From assembly GCA_964483585.1 (NCBI GenBank), contig CAZABH010000005.1, forward strand, positions 1-64,000: a DNA stretch of 64,000 bases, written 5' to 3'. The translations under genes were made by a program, and so were the position numbers. The stretch comes from SZUA-430 sp964483585. GTDB taxonomy: Bacteria; Pseudomonadota; Alphaproteobacteria; Micropepsales; Micropepsaceae. Shown here piece by piece: positions 63,424 to 64,000 of this stretch (the first letter of the stretch is position 1; each line of letters begins with the position of its first letter). Under the pieces are notes generated by a model that saw only the letters and a program-made list of their open reading frames with translations, did no database searches and had not been told where the DNA came from.

Positions 63424-64000
63424 AGAGTTTCTCCCGAAAGGGCTGGATGCCGACACGGCGATAGGTGTCGAGAAAGCGCTCGCCCTCGTGGCGAAGCGAA
63501 ACATAGGTGTCGACCAGCGTCTCGATCGCGTCGGGAATCTCGGCCTCGCCGAAGGCTGGTCCCAGGATCTCGCCCAGTGAAGTCGCCTCGTCACCCGAGC
63601 CACCCAGCGTGATCTGGTAGAATTCGACGCCCTTCTTGTCGACGCCCAGAATACCGATATGACCCACGTGATGGTGCCCGCAGGCATTGATGCAGCCCGA
63701 GATCTTCAGCTTGAGCTCGCCGATCGAGCGCTGCCGAGCAAGTTCAGCAAAGCGAGTGCTGATCGCCTGCGCGATGCTGATCGAGCGGGCATTCGCCAGG
63801 TCGCAGTAATCAAGACCGGGGCAGGCGATGATATCGGAGATGAGCCCGTGATTGGCCGTCGCCAGGCCGGCTCCGTCCAGCTGGCGCCAAAGCACGGGCA
63901 GGTCGCGCTGCCGGACATGCGGCAAGACCAGGTTCTGTTCGTGTGTGACGCGGATTTCGTCGAAGCTGAAGGTCCTTGCAAGCTCGGCGACAAGGTCCAT
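63410..64000 (-). CDS. Sulfite/nitrite reductase, siroheme type, C-terminal part
   Basis: The C-terminal 196 residues of a NirA/CysI-type hemoprotein are present, running off the window edge at the 5' side, so the Met at 64000 is internal. The four ligands of the coupled [4Fe-4S]-siroheme centre are in CPGLDYC (C-x5-C) and CINACGHH (C-x3-C). It reduces sulfite to sulfide for cysteine synthesis (or nitrite); the following DUF934 gene favours sulfite. Confidence 0.9.
   Translation of the reverse strand: MDLVAELARTFSFDEIRVTHEQNLVLPHVRQRDLPVLWRQLDGAGLATANHGLISDIIACPGLDYCDLANARSISIAQAISTRFAELARQRSIGELKLKISGCINACGHHHVGHIGILGVDKKGVEFYQITLGGSGDEATSLGEILGPAFGEAEIPDAIETLVDTYVSLRHEGERFLDTYRRVGIQPFREKLYASH

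Overview
The window reads as chromosomal DNA of a high-GC Alphaproteobacterium. Support comes from the run DUF2066 / CDP-alcohol phosphatidyltransferase / HdaA-type DnaA homologue / polyphosphate kinase / exopolyphosphatase, from a siroheme sulfite reductase followed by DUF934, and from many outer-membrane and efflux proteins typical of the class. The order within the class cannot be fixed from sequence alone. A run of 100 N (14956-15055) flanked by an exact 55-bp duplication shows that this is a draft or metagenomic assembly.

Layout. 1-7.6 kb: a fragment of an SRAP/YedK-like gene, an OprB-type porin, a chemoreceptor, two small envelope proteins, a diguanylate cyclase and a divergent AraC-type regulator. 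7.4-8.0 kb: an autoregulated-looking XRE/membrane-protein pair. 8.1-13.9 kb: a 1928-residue autotransporter with internal repeats. 14.1-14.7 kb: an AbrB-Doc toxin-antitoxin pair bracketed by two copies of a palindromic repeat. 15.1-17.9 kb: an acyl-CoA synthetase, an outer-membrane beta-barrel and a small ORF.

18.1-35.1 kb: a T7-type podoviral structural, packaging and lysis module, all on the + strand. Its order is TerS, TerL, gp14-like, gp13-like, a small proline-rich protein, portal, Bbp19-like, scaffold, major capsid, capsid-associated protein, tail tubes A and B, fibre, M15 endolysin, a spanin-like protein and a holin-like protein. There is no RNA polymerase, DNA replication gene, integrase, repressor or large gp15/gp16-type internal core protein. 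Host-like genes interrupt it at module boundaries: OmpA on the + strand, and GIY-YIG, TonB, a conserved small protein with CspA, and a GYF_2 protein on the - strand. It is either a decayed prophage or a domesticated virion cluster.

35-64 kb is mostly ordinary chromosome: DUF3833 lipoprotein, zinc alcohol dehydrogenase, tRNA-Thr(TGT), a solo MacB-type permease, DUF502, the DUF2066-to-ppx block, a multi-receiver hybrid histidine kinase, an esterase, an unknown beta-rich protein, a LuxR solo, a complete tripartite efflux operon (NodT-type outer-membrane factor, MacA-like adaptor, ABC ATPase, permease), a PQQ-type sugar dehydrogenase, small membrane proteins, an MFS exporter, DUF934 and the 3' part of a sulfite reductase gene.

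The most interesting points are the virion cluster without replication or ejection genes, and a family of palindromic repeats (core GGTGACAGTGCACT, four copies). The outer ends of these repeats supply the stop codons of three separate genes, and two copies bracket the toxin-antitoxin pair.
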